This document shows, piece by piece, positions 45,921-54,689 of a stretch of 64,000 bases of DNA. This DNA is from Bacteroidales bacterium UBA5536 (GTDB lineage Bacteria; Bacteroidota; Bacteroidia; Bacteroidales; F082): assembly GCA_002426795.1 (NCBI GenBank), contig DINQ01000004.1, forward strand, positions 1 to 64,000, in the 5' to 3' direction. The notes under the pieces were generated by a model. It did not search any database and had not been told where the DNA came from. It saw only the letters and a program-made list of their open reading frames with translations. Position 1 is the first letter of the stretch, and every line of letters begins with the position of its first letter. The position numbers and the translations under genes were made by a program.

Positions 45921-47441
45921 ATGCGTAAAACTCAACTCACAGCTGTTTTTTTCTTCCTGTTGACCTTGTTTTTTTTGGGTCAACAACAGGTGAGTTTTGC
46001 ACAATCGGTTTATAATCTCAACTTGCTGTCAGAACCGGCTGAAGGCGGTGTTTTGCAGGGAGCAGGCAGCTACGAAGCAGGCGAAACCATTGCTGTTGAA
46101 GCAACAGCTCAGGATGGATTCAAGTTCATCAACTGGACAAACGAAGCCGGCGATGTGGTCTCAACTGAAGCTTCTTTCAATTATGTAATGCCTGCGAATG
46201 ACACCACTTTCGTCGCACATTTTGTTTGTACACCAGCCTGGACGGAAGTCGCCAATCTTCAATACAACATGCAGGTTGTAGGGCTTGTGCGATTGGATCA
46301 GGTTGTTGTGACCGATTCGAACATTGTTGTTGGTGCTTTTGTGGGTGATGAATGTCGTGGAATTGCGTCTCCAATACCCGCTTTTGGCGGCCTGCTCTTT
46401 ATGACGGTAAGCTCCAACGTTGCCAGTGGGGAACTGGTCACATTAAAAATCTGGAATCCTGACTTTTGTGAGAGCTGCACTGCTGTTCAAGCGTTTACTT
46501 TTGAAAATCAGTTGCAACTGGGTACGCTTGACGAACCGTTTATCATTGAATGTTTAAACGAGATTACACTCGACCTCAACTTTAACCAAAGTTACACCTG
46601 GTTCAGTATCAACGTGGTGCAATACGATATGTCGCCAAACGCTTTATTGGCTGATTTGCAACCCTGCTACAACGACAGAATCATTGGGCAACATGCATTT
46701 GCTGTTTATTCCGGAACTGAATGGGTTGGCAGTCTGACCGAATTATCGCCTCACGAAATGTACAGAATGCGCTTGTGTAGCGCTCAGAGTATATCGCTTA
46801 CGTCCAATCAGGCGCCTAACGAAACCATCAACCTGCTGTCTGGCAGCACATGGCTGGGTTACCGTCCCAACGAGTGCATGTCAGTAAATGCAGCACTTGC
46901 AAACCTCACGCCAACACCGGAATACAACGACAGAATTCTGGGTCAGAATGCCTTTGCGCTCTACAACGGCAGCCAATGGATTGGAAGCCTCACGCAGCTG
47001 TGTCCGGGTAAAGGTTACATCATGAAGCTGACCAACAACAGCGAACTGACATATCCTTTGACTAGAAAATCCAGTGAAAACAACTTGTCTGAAATCGAAC
47101 CTACACACTTATTGAAGGGTGTTAATCCCAGGGGGGATTTTGCTTTTGGAATGATGGTAGTAGCACAATTATCTATGGACAAAAAGATGTTCTCGTCGGC
47201 AACGATTTACGCATACATCGGCAACGATTTGTGCGGAATGGCAGCGGCCGACGCAGAAGAGGATAACCTGATTTTTCTGCACCTTGGGGCAGACAAGAAC
47301 CTGGATGAATTAGTACATTTTAAGGTAAATTTTGATAACGATAAGACTCAACTCGACATCCTGGAAAAAATCAACTTCCAGGCAGCCGGAGCTGTAGGCG
47401 ACCTAAAAACGCCTTTGATGCTCCATTTAAATACAGAATAA
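45921..47441 (+). CDS. Secreted protein C of the GAFV/CRG cluster, no visible sorting tail
   Basis: A 506-residue exported protein. Signal peptide about 1-28 (AVFFFLLTLFFLGQQQVSFAQ). Then one InlB/Flg_new-like repeat (about 30-97; GGVLQGAGSYEAGETI), GAFV/CRG domain 1 (about 98-215; IVVGAFVGDECRGIAS), two DRIIGQ...GSLT modules (about 216-380; NDRIIGQHAFAVY and NDRILGQNAFALY) and a final degenerate GAFV/CRG copy (about 407-505; IYAYIGNDLCGMAA). It follows the same order as the second half of protein A, but stops right after the last domain where A has its T9SS tail. It starts 16 bases after B and ends 49 bases before D. Confidence 0.82.
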   Translation: MRKTQLTAVFFFLLTLFFLGQQQVSFAQSVYNLNLLSEPAEGGVLQGAGSYEAGETIAVEATAQDGFKFINWTNEAGDVVSTEASFNYVMPANDTTFVAHFVCTPAWTEVANLQYNMQVVGLVRLDQVVVTDSNIVVGAFVGDECRGIASPIPAFGGLLFMTVSSNVASGELVTLKIWNPDFCESCTAVQAFTFENQLQLGTLDEPFIIECLNEITLDLNFNQSYTWFSINVVQYDMSPNALLADLQPCYNDRIIGQHAFAVYSGTEWVGSLTELSPHEMYRMRLCSAQSISLTSNQAPNETINLLSGSTWLGYRPNECMSVNAALANLTPTPEYNDRILGQNAFALYNGSQWIGSLTQLCPGKGYIMKLTNNSELTYPLTRKSSENNLSEIEPTHLLKGVNPRGDFAFGMMVVAQLSMDKKMFSSATIYAYIGNDLCGMAAADAEEDNLIFLHLGADKNLDELVHFKVNFDNDKTQLDILEKINFQAAGAVGDLKTPLMLHLNTE

Positions 47442-47490
47442 GAAGACTTTCTTTTCCATTCGAAAGAAAAGCACTAACCAATCTGACCAC

Positions 47491-48408
47491 ATGACAAAAA
47501 CAACCCTCAGCAAACTACTGTTATTATTGCTTTTTGGCTTAAGTTCCAAGTTTTTGATTGCTACACCCCCCGATTGGATTCCTCCGGAAAATCTCCAGTT
47601 CAACATGCAGATTGTGGCTTTTCTTGAGCTCGATGGAGGAGGTTATAGTACCAATGAAAACGATCTCGTAGCTGCCTTTGTGGATGATCAATGCCGTGGA
47701 ATCGCCTCGCCGATTGCCAGCGCTGAAGGTAGAATTTTTCTGTCAGTTGGTTCAGATATGGCGACCGGTGAAACCATTACTTTCAAAGCCTATTATGCTG
47801 ATCAGGGACAAATTGCCGATCTCAGCGAATCGGTTTCTTTTGTCAGCGAAACACTGATTGGGGAGTACAACGATCCCTTCATTTTCACCATCGATGTTTT
47901 ATATCCACCCGCGTTATATACCATTGAAGCTGCAAGCAACGAAAACGGGACCATTAGCCCATCCGGGAGTGTGTCTGTGGTGCATGGCTCGAATCAGCTT
48001 TTTACCTTTATGCCCCACCCCGACTTTGCGGTTTTTGATGTACAGGTAGACGGGATTTCGGTTGGAATCTTCGACCAATATGAATTTGTCAATGTAACAG
48101 CCCCACACAACATATTCGTCACATTTGCCTTCCCCGAATCCGTTGATGTTGTCAAAGACAATAAAACCCAAATTGTCCTTTTTCCAAATCCTGTGACAAA
48201 TCAGCTTACAATCAGAGGCATACAAAAAACGACCAGTCAAACCAGTTATTTAATCACAGACGCTTCAGGAAAAATATTTTTAAGTGGAATCCTTCAAGCA
48301 ACTGAACAACACATAAATACCACCCATATACCAGCTGGCATATTTGTACTAACGCTCAGAGAGGACGGTCAAAAGCCAGTATCAATCAACTTTGAAAAAG
48401 CTTATTGA
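47491..48408 (+). CDS. Secreted protein D of the GAFV/CRG cluster, T9SS-sorted, minimal form
   Basis: A 305-residue exported protein, the shortest of the set. Signal peptide about 1-23. One GAFV/CRG domain (about 24-145; LVAAFVDDQCRGIAS), one kind-a InlB-like repeat (about 148-216; ASNENGTISPSGSV) and a T9SS type A tail (about 226-305; LFPNPVTNQLTI ... AGIFVLTL). It shows the smallest complete architecture: shared domain, one repeat, anchor. Its stop overlaps the convergent cysteate-synthase-like gene by 7 bases. Confidence 0.85.
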   Translation: MTKTTLSKLLLLLLFGLSSKFLIATPPDWIPPENLQFNMQIVAFLELDGGGYSTNENDLVAAFVDDQCRGIASPIASAEGRIFLSVGSDMATGETITFKAYYADQGQIADLSESVSFVSETLIGEYNDPFIFTIDVLYPPALYTIEAASNENGTISPSGSVSVVHGSNQLFTFMPHPDFAVFDVQVDGISVGIFDQYEFVNVTAPHNIFVTFAFPESVDVVKDNKTQIVLFPNPVTNQLTIRGIQKTTSQTSYLITDASGKIFLSGILQATEQHINTTHIPAGIFVLTLREDGQKPVSINFEKAY

Positions 48409-49715
48409 CAAGGCCATTTTAACTGCCCGATCTTGCTGGTAATTTCATCTACGGTAGCACCTATCGGGAAAACCATTTCAGGTTCGAGATAATGAAGATT
48501 ATTCTCCTGTTTGAACCTGCCTTCGCCACCTCCTGTAATGTTCAACATCACAATGGCATCGGTTGGCACTTTACCATTCTTCACAGCTGCAATCAAGGTT
48601 GCAGTAGCTACTGAGGCTGCCGGGTGCAAATCGTTTCCTTCTGTTTCTTCAAAAAGTCTGGCGGCAGCTATCGATTCGCTGTTTGTCGCCGTGAGCACTT
48701 CTCCACCGGCGTCCACCAGGGCATCAAACAAACCGCCAACGATTGGGTAAGGAGGTTTACGGTTCGAAAGCACTTTGGCATCAATCTGTTCCACATGTAA
48801 CCTTGCCAGCGCATCTTCGTAAGGCAGCATAGCCCTTGATCCTGCTTTCCAGGCATCGTGAATCGGAATAAAAGGATGGTTTTGCGAAACCATCAGTTTC
48901 ATTTTGTGATCGCCAAAGCGCCCATCTTCCAAAAAGCGCAGGTTGGCTTCCCAGGCAGCAATTGCGCCAGTTCCGCTACCAATGGCCTGAAAATAATAAT
49001 CGGGAATCCTTCCAATGAAAGTAGTTGCAGAAAGCACAGTAGTGCCCATACCGTCGCGACGGGCCACGTTTTTGGCTCCTCCTTCGGCAAAAAAACCTTC
49101 CATGCCACAGATCAGATTCGAGAGGTGGATGGCGTCAAAATAATCGCTTCCTTTTTCGGAAACAACAAGTTTTACACAGGGATCGAGCGGTGCATCAAAC
49201 CAAAGGGCATCAATATTGTCAAATGGCACACAAAGAAGCAACGGAATCTGGTTATCAGAACAAACCTGTGCGAATGCGCGTGCGGTATTACCAGCTGAAG
49301 CCACAACCAGCACCTTGCCTTTTTGCTCGTCTGATAGTCGTCCGCACACAGTAAAAGCTTCTGTTTCTTTGAAAGAGCATGTGCGCATGTGAACCCCTTT
49401 CTCTGGCCAATAACCGCTAAAAGTGATGTATAGGTTTTTTAGTCCCAGATTTTTAGCAAGACCTTCGCTTTTATAGGTCACCGGAGCTGAACTTCCCTTG
49501 AGCGCCCTACGGATCGGAAGCCAATCGGCAAACTTGTATATTCCCATTCCGGGATCTTTCGGGTAGAGCTGTTTGTTTTTATAAATCGCCCTGATCAGGG
49601 TAGGGTTTTTCTCCCCGGGAGGATCGAGTAACCAGCCTGTATCTTCAAAGACACGTCCGGTTGCGATAGACTCAAGCAAATAAGCAGTAGGTGTAATCTG
49701 GTCTGTCATGCGCAT
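48402..49715 (-). CDS. PLP-dependent threonine-synthase-like enzyme, probable cysteate synthase
   Basis: A 437-residue fold-type II PLP enzyme. The PLP lysine is K116 in RTCSFKETEAF. ASAGNTARAFAQV and NITGGGEG are family motifs for the phosphate and pyridine binding. The stretches SGYWPEKG, NVARRDGMGTTVL and YYFQAIGSGTGAIAAWEA resemble the cysteate synthase branch of the threonine synthase family, which makes L-cysteate from O-phosphoserine and sulfite. Bacteroidota use cysteate for sulfonolipid (capnine) synthesis. The alternative is a genuine threonine synthase; no hom or thrB gene is adjacent. The assignment is from recognised motifs, not a search. Confidence 0.65.
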   Translation of the reverse strand: MRMTDQITPTAYLLESIATGRVFEDTGWLLDPPGEKNPTLIRAIYKNKQLYPKDPGMGIYKFADWLPIRRALKGSSAPVTYKSEGLAKNLGLKNLYITFSGYWPEKGVHMRTCSFKETEAFTVCGRLSDEQKGKVLVVASAGNTARAFAQVCSDNQIPLLLCVPFDNIDALWFDAPLDPCVKLVVSEKGSDYFDAIHLSNLICGMEGFFAEGGAKNVARRDGMGTTVLSATTFIGRIPDYYFQAIGSGTGAIAAWEANLRFLEDGRFGDHKMKLMVSQNHPFIPIHDAWKAGSRAMLPYEDALARLHVEQIDAKVLSNRKPPYPIVGGLFDALVDAGGEVLTATNSESIAAARLFEETEGNDLHPAASVATATLIAAVKNGKVPTDAIVMLNITGGGEGRFKQENNLHYLEPEMVFPIGATVDEITSKIGQLKWPCQ

Positions 49716-49808
49716 GTATAATAAACCGCAAAGATAGCAAATGCGACCTTAACAGCATCATAGCGGTTGCGGAAGAAACAGACCATCTTTAAGCTGTAAG
49801 AATCATTC

Positions 49809-51389
49809 TTATTTCCACTCAGGTGTTTCAGGCATCTTTTTTAGCCCTTTCAACAGAAAAACAAAAACACGCTTGGCTGGTACGCCATTTCGATCAATTG
49901 TGATGGTATCAGCAGGGATAATTGTATTGAACATGTTACCATAAACATCCTGCGGGTTTCGATAATCGCGTGAAGTGGTCAAATACCAATAGTCAGACCC
50001 TACCTCAAGCCCACCACGTTCATAATTGATCCACATGTATTTATGCAGCCTATCGGGAGTGCCCAGTCCCAACACTTTCATGCCCAGCGGCCTGGCCACA
50101 TAATAGTCAATATTGGCTAGTGGAAACCAATTGTCACTCACAATTGCGTCCGTCTGTTGCATCAAACCACTTTCAATAATACGGTTGCGTGTTTGCTCAA
50201 AAGCAGGCTCAGTTGCACGCCAACCAAACATATCGAGCGTAACATCATTTTTTCCCAACTCCTGATAGGGCTGTGGGTCACTGATAGGGATGAGACCCAA
50301 CTTGATTTGCAAACTTCCCAAAAGCAGCACAAGCGTAATCAATCCAAGCGATAAACGGATGATCAGAGGTATCCTGGTTGAACTAATGAACTGCGGATTT
50401 CGCTCAGCCAGCCAAATTGCCGCAACCAGCAATAGGGTGTTGTATGCCGGGCCGGTCCAGTGTGGCAGAGTTGCACGGAATAATGAAAAAAACAGGAAAA
50501 TCCCAACCAGCGGTAATGAAATCAACAACAACAACCGCCTGTCGTTAGCCTCCATCAATTTGGGATGCTTCAAAACACCAAATACTGCTACCCAAACCAG
50601 CACAAAATTCACCGGATTATTGTAAATCATTTGACCGCCCAATTCAGTAAAAAAATAATCAGGCCTCAATGGCGTATTCCAAAAGCTTACTCTTTCGCCC
50701 TGAAAACTAAAACTGATAAAATCGTTGCCAATATTCCAGAGAAGAACAGGCAGCATGCAAACTGCTGAAATGAGAATCGCAAGGTAAAATGATGGTCGTT
50801 TAAACCAATTTCGTTGATAGAAAACCACAAATAAGCCAGCCCCAAACCACAGAAATACCCCTGTATACTTCGATAACATGGACAAACCCGTAAACAAACC
50901 AGCAGCCAACATCCATTGGGCTTGTTGCTTCTTTGATAAGCGCTCACCAGCAAAAGCCTGCAAAAAGGCCAAAACTGCCAACAACCAGAAAAAGTTTTGA
51001 GGTGTGTCTGGCAAAATAAAAATACCCGTAATCACAAAAGCGTAAATCGAGGCAGTGTAAAGCAAGGCAGCATAGAAGCCAACCTGCTCATTTTTAATTT
51101 GTTTTCCGATATAGAATATAGTGAGTGTGTTGGCACTCATCAGCACTATGGAAGACAGGCGGAGAAAAAACTCACTATCGAAGGTTAGGTTCAGACTAAA
51201 AAGTTGCATCATCCAGCCAACCATTGGCGGGTGATCAAAATGGCTCCAGTCAGGATACAATGCGTAGGTCCAGTAATAAACCTCGTCGTTGCCAAATTCA
51301 AGCCAGGCTGCCAGCAACATCCTGACCAGCGCACTGATGGCTATCAACAACAGCAATCGTTTTTGCATGTGTGACGAGCAACAACTCAT
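49809..51389 (-). CDS. GT39/ArnT-type membrane glycosyltransferase
   Basis: A 526-residue polytopic protein with about twelve membrane segments. The first periplasmic loop has the catalytic acid of the family (LEFGNDEVYYWTYA) and DHPPMVGWMM follows, as in PMT/ArnT dolichyl- or undecaprenyl-phosphate-sugar transferases. The C-terminal 150 residues are soluble (periplasmic). Such enzymes add sugars from lipid carriers to proteins or lipid A. Its start overlaps the stop of the PHP-domain gene (ATGA), so the two form an operon. Confidence 0.88.
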   Translation of the reverse strand: MSCCSSHMQKRLLLLIAISALVRMLLAAWLEFGNDEVYYWTYALYPDWSHFDHPPMVGWMMQLFSLNLTFDSEFFLRLSSIVLMSANTLTIFYIGKQIKNEQVGFYAALLYTASIYAFVITGIFILPDTPQNFFWLLAVLAFLQAFAGERLSKKQQAQWMLAAGLFTGLSMLSKYTGVFLWFGAGLFVVFYQRNWFKRPSFYLAILISAVCMLPVLLWNIGNDFISFSFQGERVSFWNTPLRPDYFFTELGGQMIYNNPVNFVLVWVAVFGVLKHPKLMEANDRRLLLLISLPLVGIFLFFSLFRATLPHWTGPAYNTLLLVAAIWLAERNPQFISSTRIPLIIRLSLGLITLVLLLGSLQIKLGLIPISDPQPYQELGKNDVTLDMFGWRATEPAFEQTRNRIIESGLMQQTDAIVSDNWFPLANIDYYVARPLGMKVLGLGTPDRLHKYMWINYERGGLEVGSDYWYLTTSRDYRNPQDVYGNMFNTIIPADTITIDRNGVPAKRVFVFLLKGLKKMPETPEWK

Positions 51390-52612
51390 CGGTAATGTTT
51401 TTGTTTTCGCCTGATTTGGTAGCGGTAAATGGTTTGCAGCAGCACAATGATCGCTACCAGATAAATAGCTCTGAAAAGCAAAGTTCTCACATCATCAACT
51501 TCGGCAATTCGCTGACGGGTAATGTCTTCATCTGCATGACGGGTAAGCGGGTTAAGGTACATCACCGAAAGATCAGCAAAGGTAATTTCGGTACGCACAT
51601 AAGTATCGGTGGGTTTGAGCAGATAGCTCGCTGCAATAGTGTCTTTTACCAGCGACAACTCTTTTCCGTCCTGCCCGATAAAGCGAATTTTAATGGCTTT
51701 TTTCGATACTTCCACATCAAATGTGTCGGCGCGCAGACTAGCTTTGATCAGATAAGGGATGTGTTTTGATCTTTCAATTTTATCAGCCATGGGCTCATCA
51801 TCAATTCTGAAAAAATCAAATCCATATGCATTTCCACTATCAAGTGCATTGATGATGGATTCCCGATTCAGGTTTTCTGTATTGATCATGGTAAATCTGC
51901 GCCCAACTTCGTTGCTGTTCGAGACATTGTGTGCATCGTCGTTTGCTAAAATATAAATGCGATGGCCGTTTGACAGCGCCATATCCCAGTGCTCCATAGA
52001 AACACGCAAATTGTTGAGCACCTCCATCAACTGGTAACCGCTCAGGTATTTCATATCACTAACCTTGTAACCACCCAACAGTTTTGGATGCGCCAGTGCG
52101 ATAAGTTCTGTACTGTTTTGCAGTTTGTCAATAATTCCCTGTTTCAGGCTTAGGTTCTGGTAAAACGGATAATCTATCCACAACACTTTGGATGCGCCAA
52201 TGCAAACCTGGTGCGTTTTTCTGAGGCTGTATCCGTGTTCATAGGTTGGAATAAAAGTTGGCAACTCACTTCCGTGATAATTGATTTTCTGGTAATCTGA
52301 AGTGGCCACATAGTCATAACCAAGTTCGTGGTAAATACTGTCAATTAAAATGTTTGAATTAAGTCGCCCGTTTGTAATACCTCCCCAGGCTTTTGATTGC
52401 ACCTGAAAGTTGTACTTACGCCAATGCTCCGGATTCATTTTTTGGTAAGGATTGTACCAATAATTCCCGGCAAAAGGCTTTGGTTCCGCAAAATTGTAAA
52501 TAGGTGCTGTCAGGTAAAAAATCAATAGCACCGCAAAAATCAAAGCAAAAAGAAAGAACAACAGTTTAAAGAGTAATTTGAGTACAGGTCTTTTCTTCTT
52601 TCTTCGGTACAT
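51386..52612 (-). CDS. Membrane-anchored PHP-domain protein
   Basis: A 408-residue protein. Start chosen at ATG 52612 (MYRRKKKRP), because the in-frame upstream start at 52645 would lie upstream of the likely -7 box. Basic N-terminus then one membrane helix (LLFFLFALIFAVLLIFYL); another hydrophobic helix close to the C-terminus (AIYLVAIIVLLQTIY). Between them is a metal-dependent PHP-type hydrolase domain: YVATSDYQKIN, IALAHPKL, LEVLNN and ILANDDAH. The substrate is unknown. Coupled to the GT39 gene by a 4-base overlap, suggesting they act on the same envelope glycan or lipid-sugar. Confidence 0.75.
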   Translation of the reverse strand: MYRRKKKRPVLKLLFKLLFFLFALIFAVLLIFYLTAPIYNFAEPKPFAGNYWYNPYQKMNPEHWRKYNFQVQSKAWGGITNGRLNSNILIDSIYHELGYDYVATSDYQKINYHGSELPTFIPTYEHGYSLRKTHQVCIGASKVLWIDYPFYQNLSLKQGIIDKLQNSTELIALAHPKLLGGYKVSDMKYLSGYQLMEVLNNLRVSMEHWDMALSNGHRIYILANDDAHNVSNSNEVGRRFTMINTENLNRESIINALDSGNAYGFDFFRIDDEPMADKIERSKHIPYLIKASLRADTFDVEVSKKAIKIRFIGQDGKELSLVKDTIAASYLLKPTDTYVRTEITFADLSVMYLNPLTRHADEDITRQRIAEVDDVRTLLFRAIYLVAIIVLLQTIYRYQIRRKQKHYR

Positions 52613-52628
52613 AAAGGAAAAATTTTTG

Positions 52629-52636
52629 CAAAAATA
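52629..52636 (-). promoter_or_regulatory. -7 box of the PHP-GT39 operon
   Basis: The minus strand reads TATTTTTG, 16 bases before the ATG at 52612. This supports that ATG over the longer reading from 52645. Confidence 0.55.
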
Positions 52637-52700
52637 CACATTCATTCACAGCAGACTGCCAGGTTTTTTTAACGCAAAGCTGAAAACCGGCAAAAAAAAC

Positions 52701-52731
52701 TTGCAAACAAACAGAATATCAGTTATTTTTG
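52701..52731 (+). promoter_or_regulatory. Promoter of the NtrC-type regulator gene
   Basis: TTG (52701-52703) and TATTTTTG (52724-52731) are separated by 20 bases, fitting the Bacteroidota -33/-7 pattern. The leader to ATG 52820 is about 82 bases. Confidence 0.6.
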
Positions 52732-52819
52732 CCTTGATTCCAAAAATGAGACCAACAGGAAAAACAACTGCTCTCTGGGACTTCCTTCATTCTTGGGACT
52801 TAAATATAAGCAATACACC

Positions 52820-54163
52820 ATGGATGCATTCAGGATTTTCATAGTTGAAGATGATTTGCTGTATGGCGAAATGTTACGCCATCATTTATCTTTAAACCCT
52901 GACAATGAGGTACATTTGTTCAGGAATGGCAACGAATGTTTGAAAAATCTCTATCGCTCACCAGCGATGGTTTCACTCGATTACAGCCTGCCCGACATGT
53001 CAGGATTGGAAGTGATGCGCCAGATCAAAAAGGAGTATTCTGACATTCCGGTTATCATTGTTTCAGGACAGGAAGACGTGTCGACAGCTGTCGCTTTGCT
53101 GCGAGAAGGCGCTTACGACTACTTTGTGAAAGATGATGACGTCAAAGACAGGCTCTGGAATGTCATCAAGAAAATTCGTGAAAACCTGCAATTGCGCAGT
53201 GAAATCAGTTACCTGAAGGAAGAAATTGGCCGTAAATATGAATTCAGAAATGTAATCAAAGGCAACAGCCCTTCGATTAAACAGATTTTCGGACTCATCG
53301 AAAAGTCGATCAAAACAAATATTTCTGTCTCTATCACAGGCGAAACAGGAACCGGCAAAGAACTGGTAGCTAAAGCTATACACTACAATTCAGCTCGGGC
53401 AAAGAAGCCATTTGTAGCTGTAAATGTTTCCGCTATACCGCGCGATCTGATTGAAAGCGAAATGTTCGGCCACGAAAAAGGTAGTTTCACTGGTGCCATC
53501 ACGCGTAAGATCGGGAAATTTGAACAAGCAAGCGGCGGCACCATCTTTTTGGATGAAGTGGCCGAAATGGACCACAACATGCAGTCAAAACTGTTACGTG
53601 TATTGCAGGAACGCGAGCTCACACGCGTTGGTGGAAACGATTTGATCAAAATTGATGTAAGGTTGATTGTGGCTACTAACCGTAATCTGGCCGAAGAAGT
53701 GCAAAAAGGCAACTTCCGAGAAGATTTGTATTACCGCCTGCTAGGTTTGCCTATCGAACTGCCTCCATTGCGTTATCGTGGCAACGACATCATCCTGCTT
53801 GCGAAGTATTTTATGGATGAATTTTGCCATGAAAATAAAATGCCCAAACTCAGCATTACGGAAGCAGCGCAGCAAAAACTGATGCAATATGCCTTCCCTG
53901 GTAACGTGCGCGAGTTGCGTGCAGTAATTGAATTAGCTGCGGTATTAACAGATGATGAGCAGATCGACGAAAACCATATCAGCTTCAACAGCACCGACTC
54001 TGCTGGCAATCTGCTCATGGAAGAAAGTACGCTGCAGGAATATACGCTCAAAATCATCCGTTATTATTTGCAGAAGTACAACAACAACGTATTGTTGGTA
54101 GCAAAAAAACTTGATATTGGAAAGTCAACCATCTATCGTTTGATTAAAGAAAAACAGATTTAA
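52820..54163 (+). CDS. Sigma-54-dependent response regulator (NtrC family)
   Basis: A 447-residue regulator; start at ATG 52820 (MDAFRIFIVEDD). Receiver domain: acidic pocket D11-D12, phospho-acceptor D54 (VSLDYSLPDMSG) and K104 (YFVKDDD). The AAA+ domain has Walker A GETGTGKE (174-181), GSFTGA at 221-226 (Ser in place of the usual Ala of GAFTGA), Walker B GGTIFLDEV and ATNRNLAEEV. A FIS-type helix-turn-helix ends the protein (VAKKLDIGKSTIYRLI). It activates sigma-54 promoters when phosphorylated. The HPt gene lies 10 bases downstream. No histidine kinase gene is in the window. Confidence 0.95.
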   Translation: MDAFRIFIVEDDLLYGEMLRHHLSLNPDNEVHLFRNGNECLKNLYRSPAMVSLDYSLPDMSGLEVMRQIKKEYSDIPVIIVSGQEDVSTAVALLREGAYDYFVKDDDVKDRLWNVIKKIRENLQLRSEISYLKEEIGRKYEFRNVIKGNSPSIKQIFGLIEKSIKTNISVSITGETGTGKELVAKAIHYNSARAKKPFVAVNVSAIPRDLIESEMFGHEKGSFTGAITRKIGKFEQASGGTIFLDEVAEMDHNMQSKLLRVLQERELTRVGGNDLIKIDVRLIVATNRNLAEEVQKGNFREDLYYRLLGLPIELPPLRYRGNDIILLAKYFMDEFCHENKMPKLSITEAAQQKLMQYAFPGNVRELRAVIELAAVLTDDEQIDENHISFNSTDSAGNLLMEESTLQEYTLKIIRYYLQKYNNNVLLVAKKLDIGKSTIYRLIKEKQI

Positions 54164-54173
54164 GTTATAAATC

Positions 54174-54530
54174 ATGACCCAGAATGCCAACAAACTTTAT
54201 CACCTGGACAAACTCGAAAACTTCATGAGTAACGACCAGGCTGCCGTGAAAAATATGGTGGGGCTTTTTCTGCAAACAACACCCGAATTGCTGGCATCAA
54301 TCAACAAGGGATTTCAAGAAAAAGATGCTGCATTGCTTACCAAATCTGCCCATACGCTCAAACCCACACTCGATATTTTTGGTATCGATGCGATGTACGA
54401 TCCCATCAGGAAAATCGAAAAGGCTGGAAAAGAGAACACCATGAATGCCGAAACTGAACAGCTGATCGACCAACTCAATCAAATTCTGGATAAGGTTTTT
54501 GCAGATCTCAGAGCCAAATTTGACTTATAG
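54174..54530 (+). CDS. HPt-domain phosphotransfer protein
   Basis: A 118-residue all-helical protein with the HPt signature around the phospho-accepting H60 (TKSAHTLKPTLDIFG). Family proteins relay phosphate between a hybrid kinase and a response regulator. It is co-transcribed with the NtrC-type regulator, the probable receiver partner. Small and free-standing, without kinase or receiver domains. Confidence 0.85.
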   Translation: MTQNANKLYHLDKLENFMSNDQAAVKNMVGLFLQTTPELLASINKGFQEKDAALLTKSAHTLKPTLDIFGIDAMYDPIRKIEKAGKENTMNAETEQLIDQLNQILDKVFADLRAKFDL

Positions 54531-54646
54531 CCAATATTGCCACCTTGCCCCGGCAAATTTGTTTTCTGCATTTATTCAAACATTTTTTAAGCCCGTTGGT
54601 TATTTCCTTTAACTGGCTGTAGCTACTTTTTTCCTCAAAGATTTAC

Positions 54647-54654
54647 TATCTTTG
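54647..54654 (+). promoter_or_regulatory. -7 box of the suf operon
   Basis: TATCTTTG matches TAnnTTTG, 35 bases before the sufB ATG at 54690. I see no IscR- or Fur-like operator. Confidence 0.6.
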
Positions 54655-54689
54655 CAGCCTTATTTAAAAATATTCTAAATAAGCTACAA

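Noticed and set aside
52613..52645. Upstream start of the PHP-domain gene at 52645
   Set aside because: The likely -7 box (52629-52636) lies inside this extension, so it would not be transcribed; ATG 52612 is preferred.
54535..54575. Possible terminator after the HPt gene
   Set aside because: Only a five-base TTGCC/GGCAA pairing with mispaired interior and a poor T tract; too weak to call.
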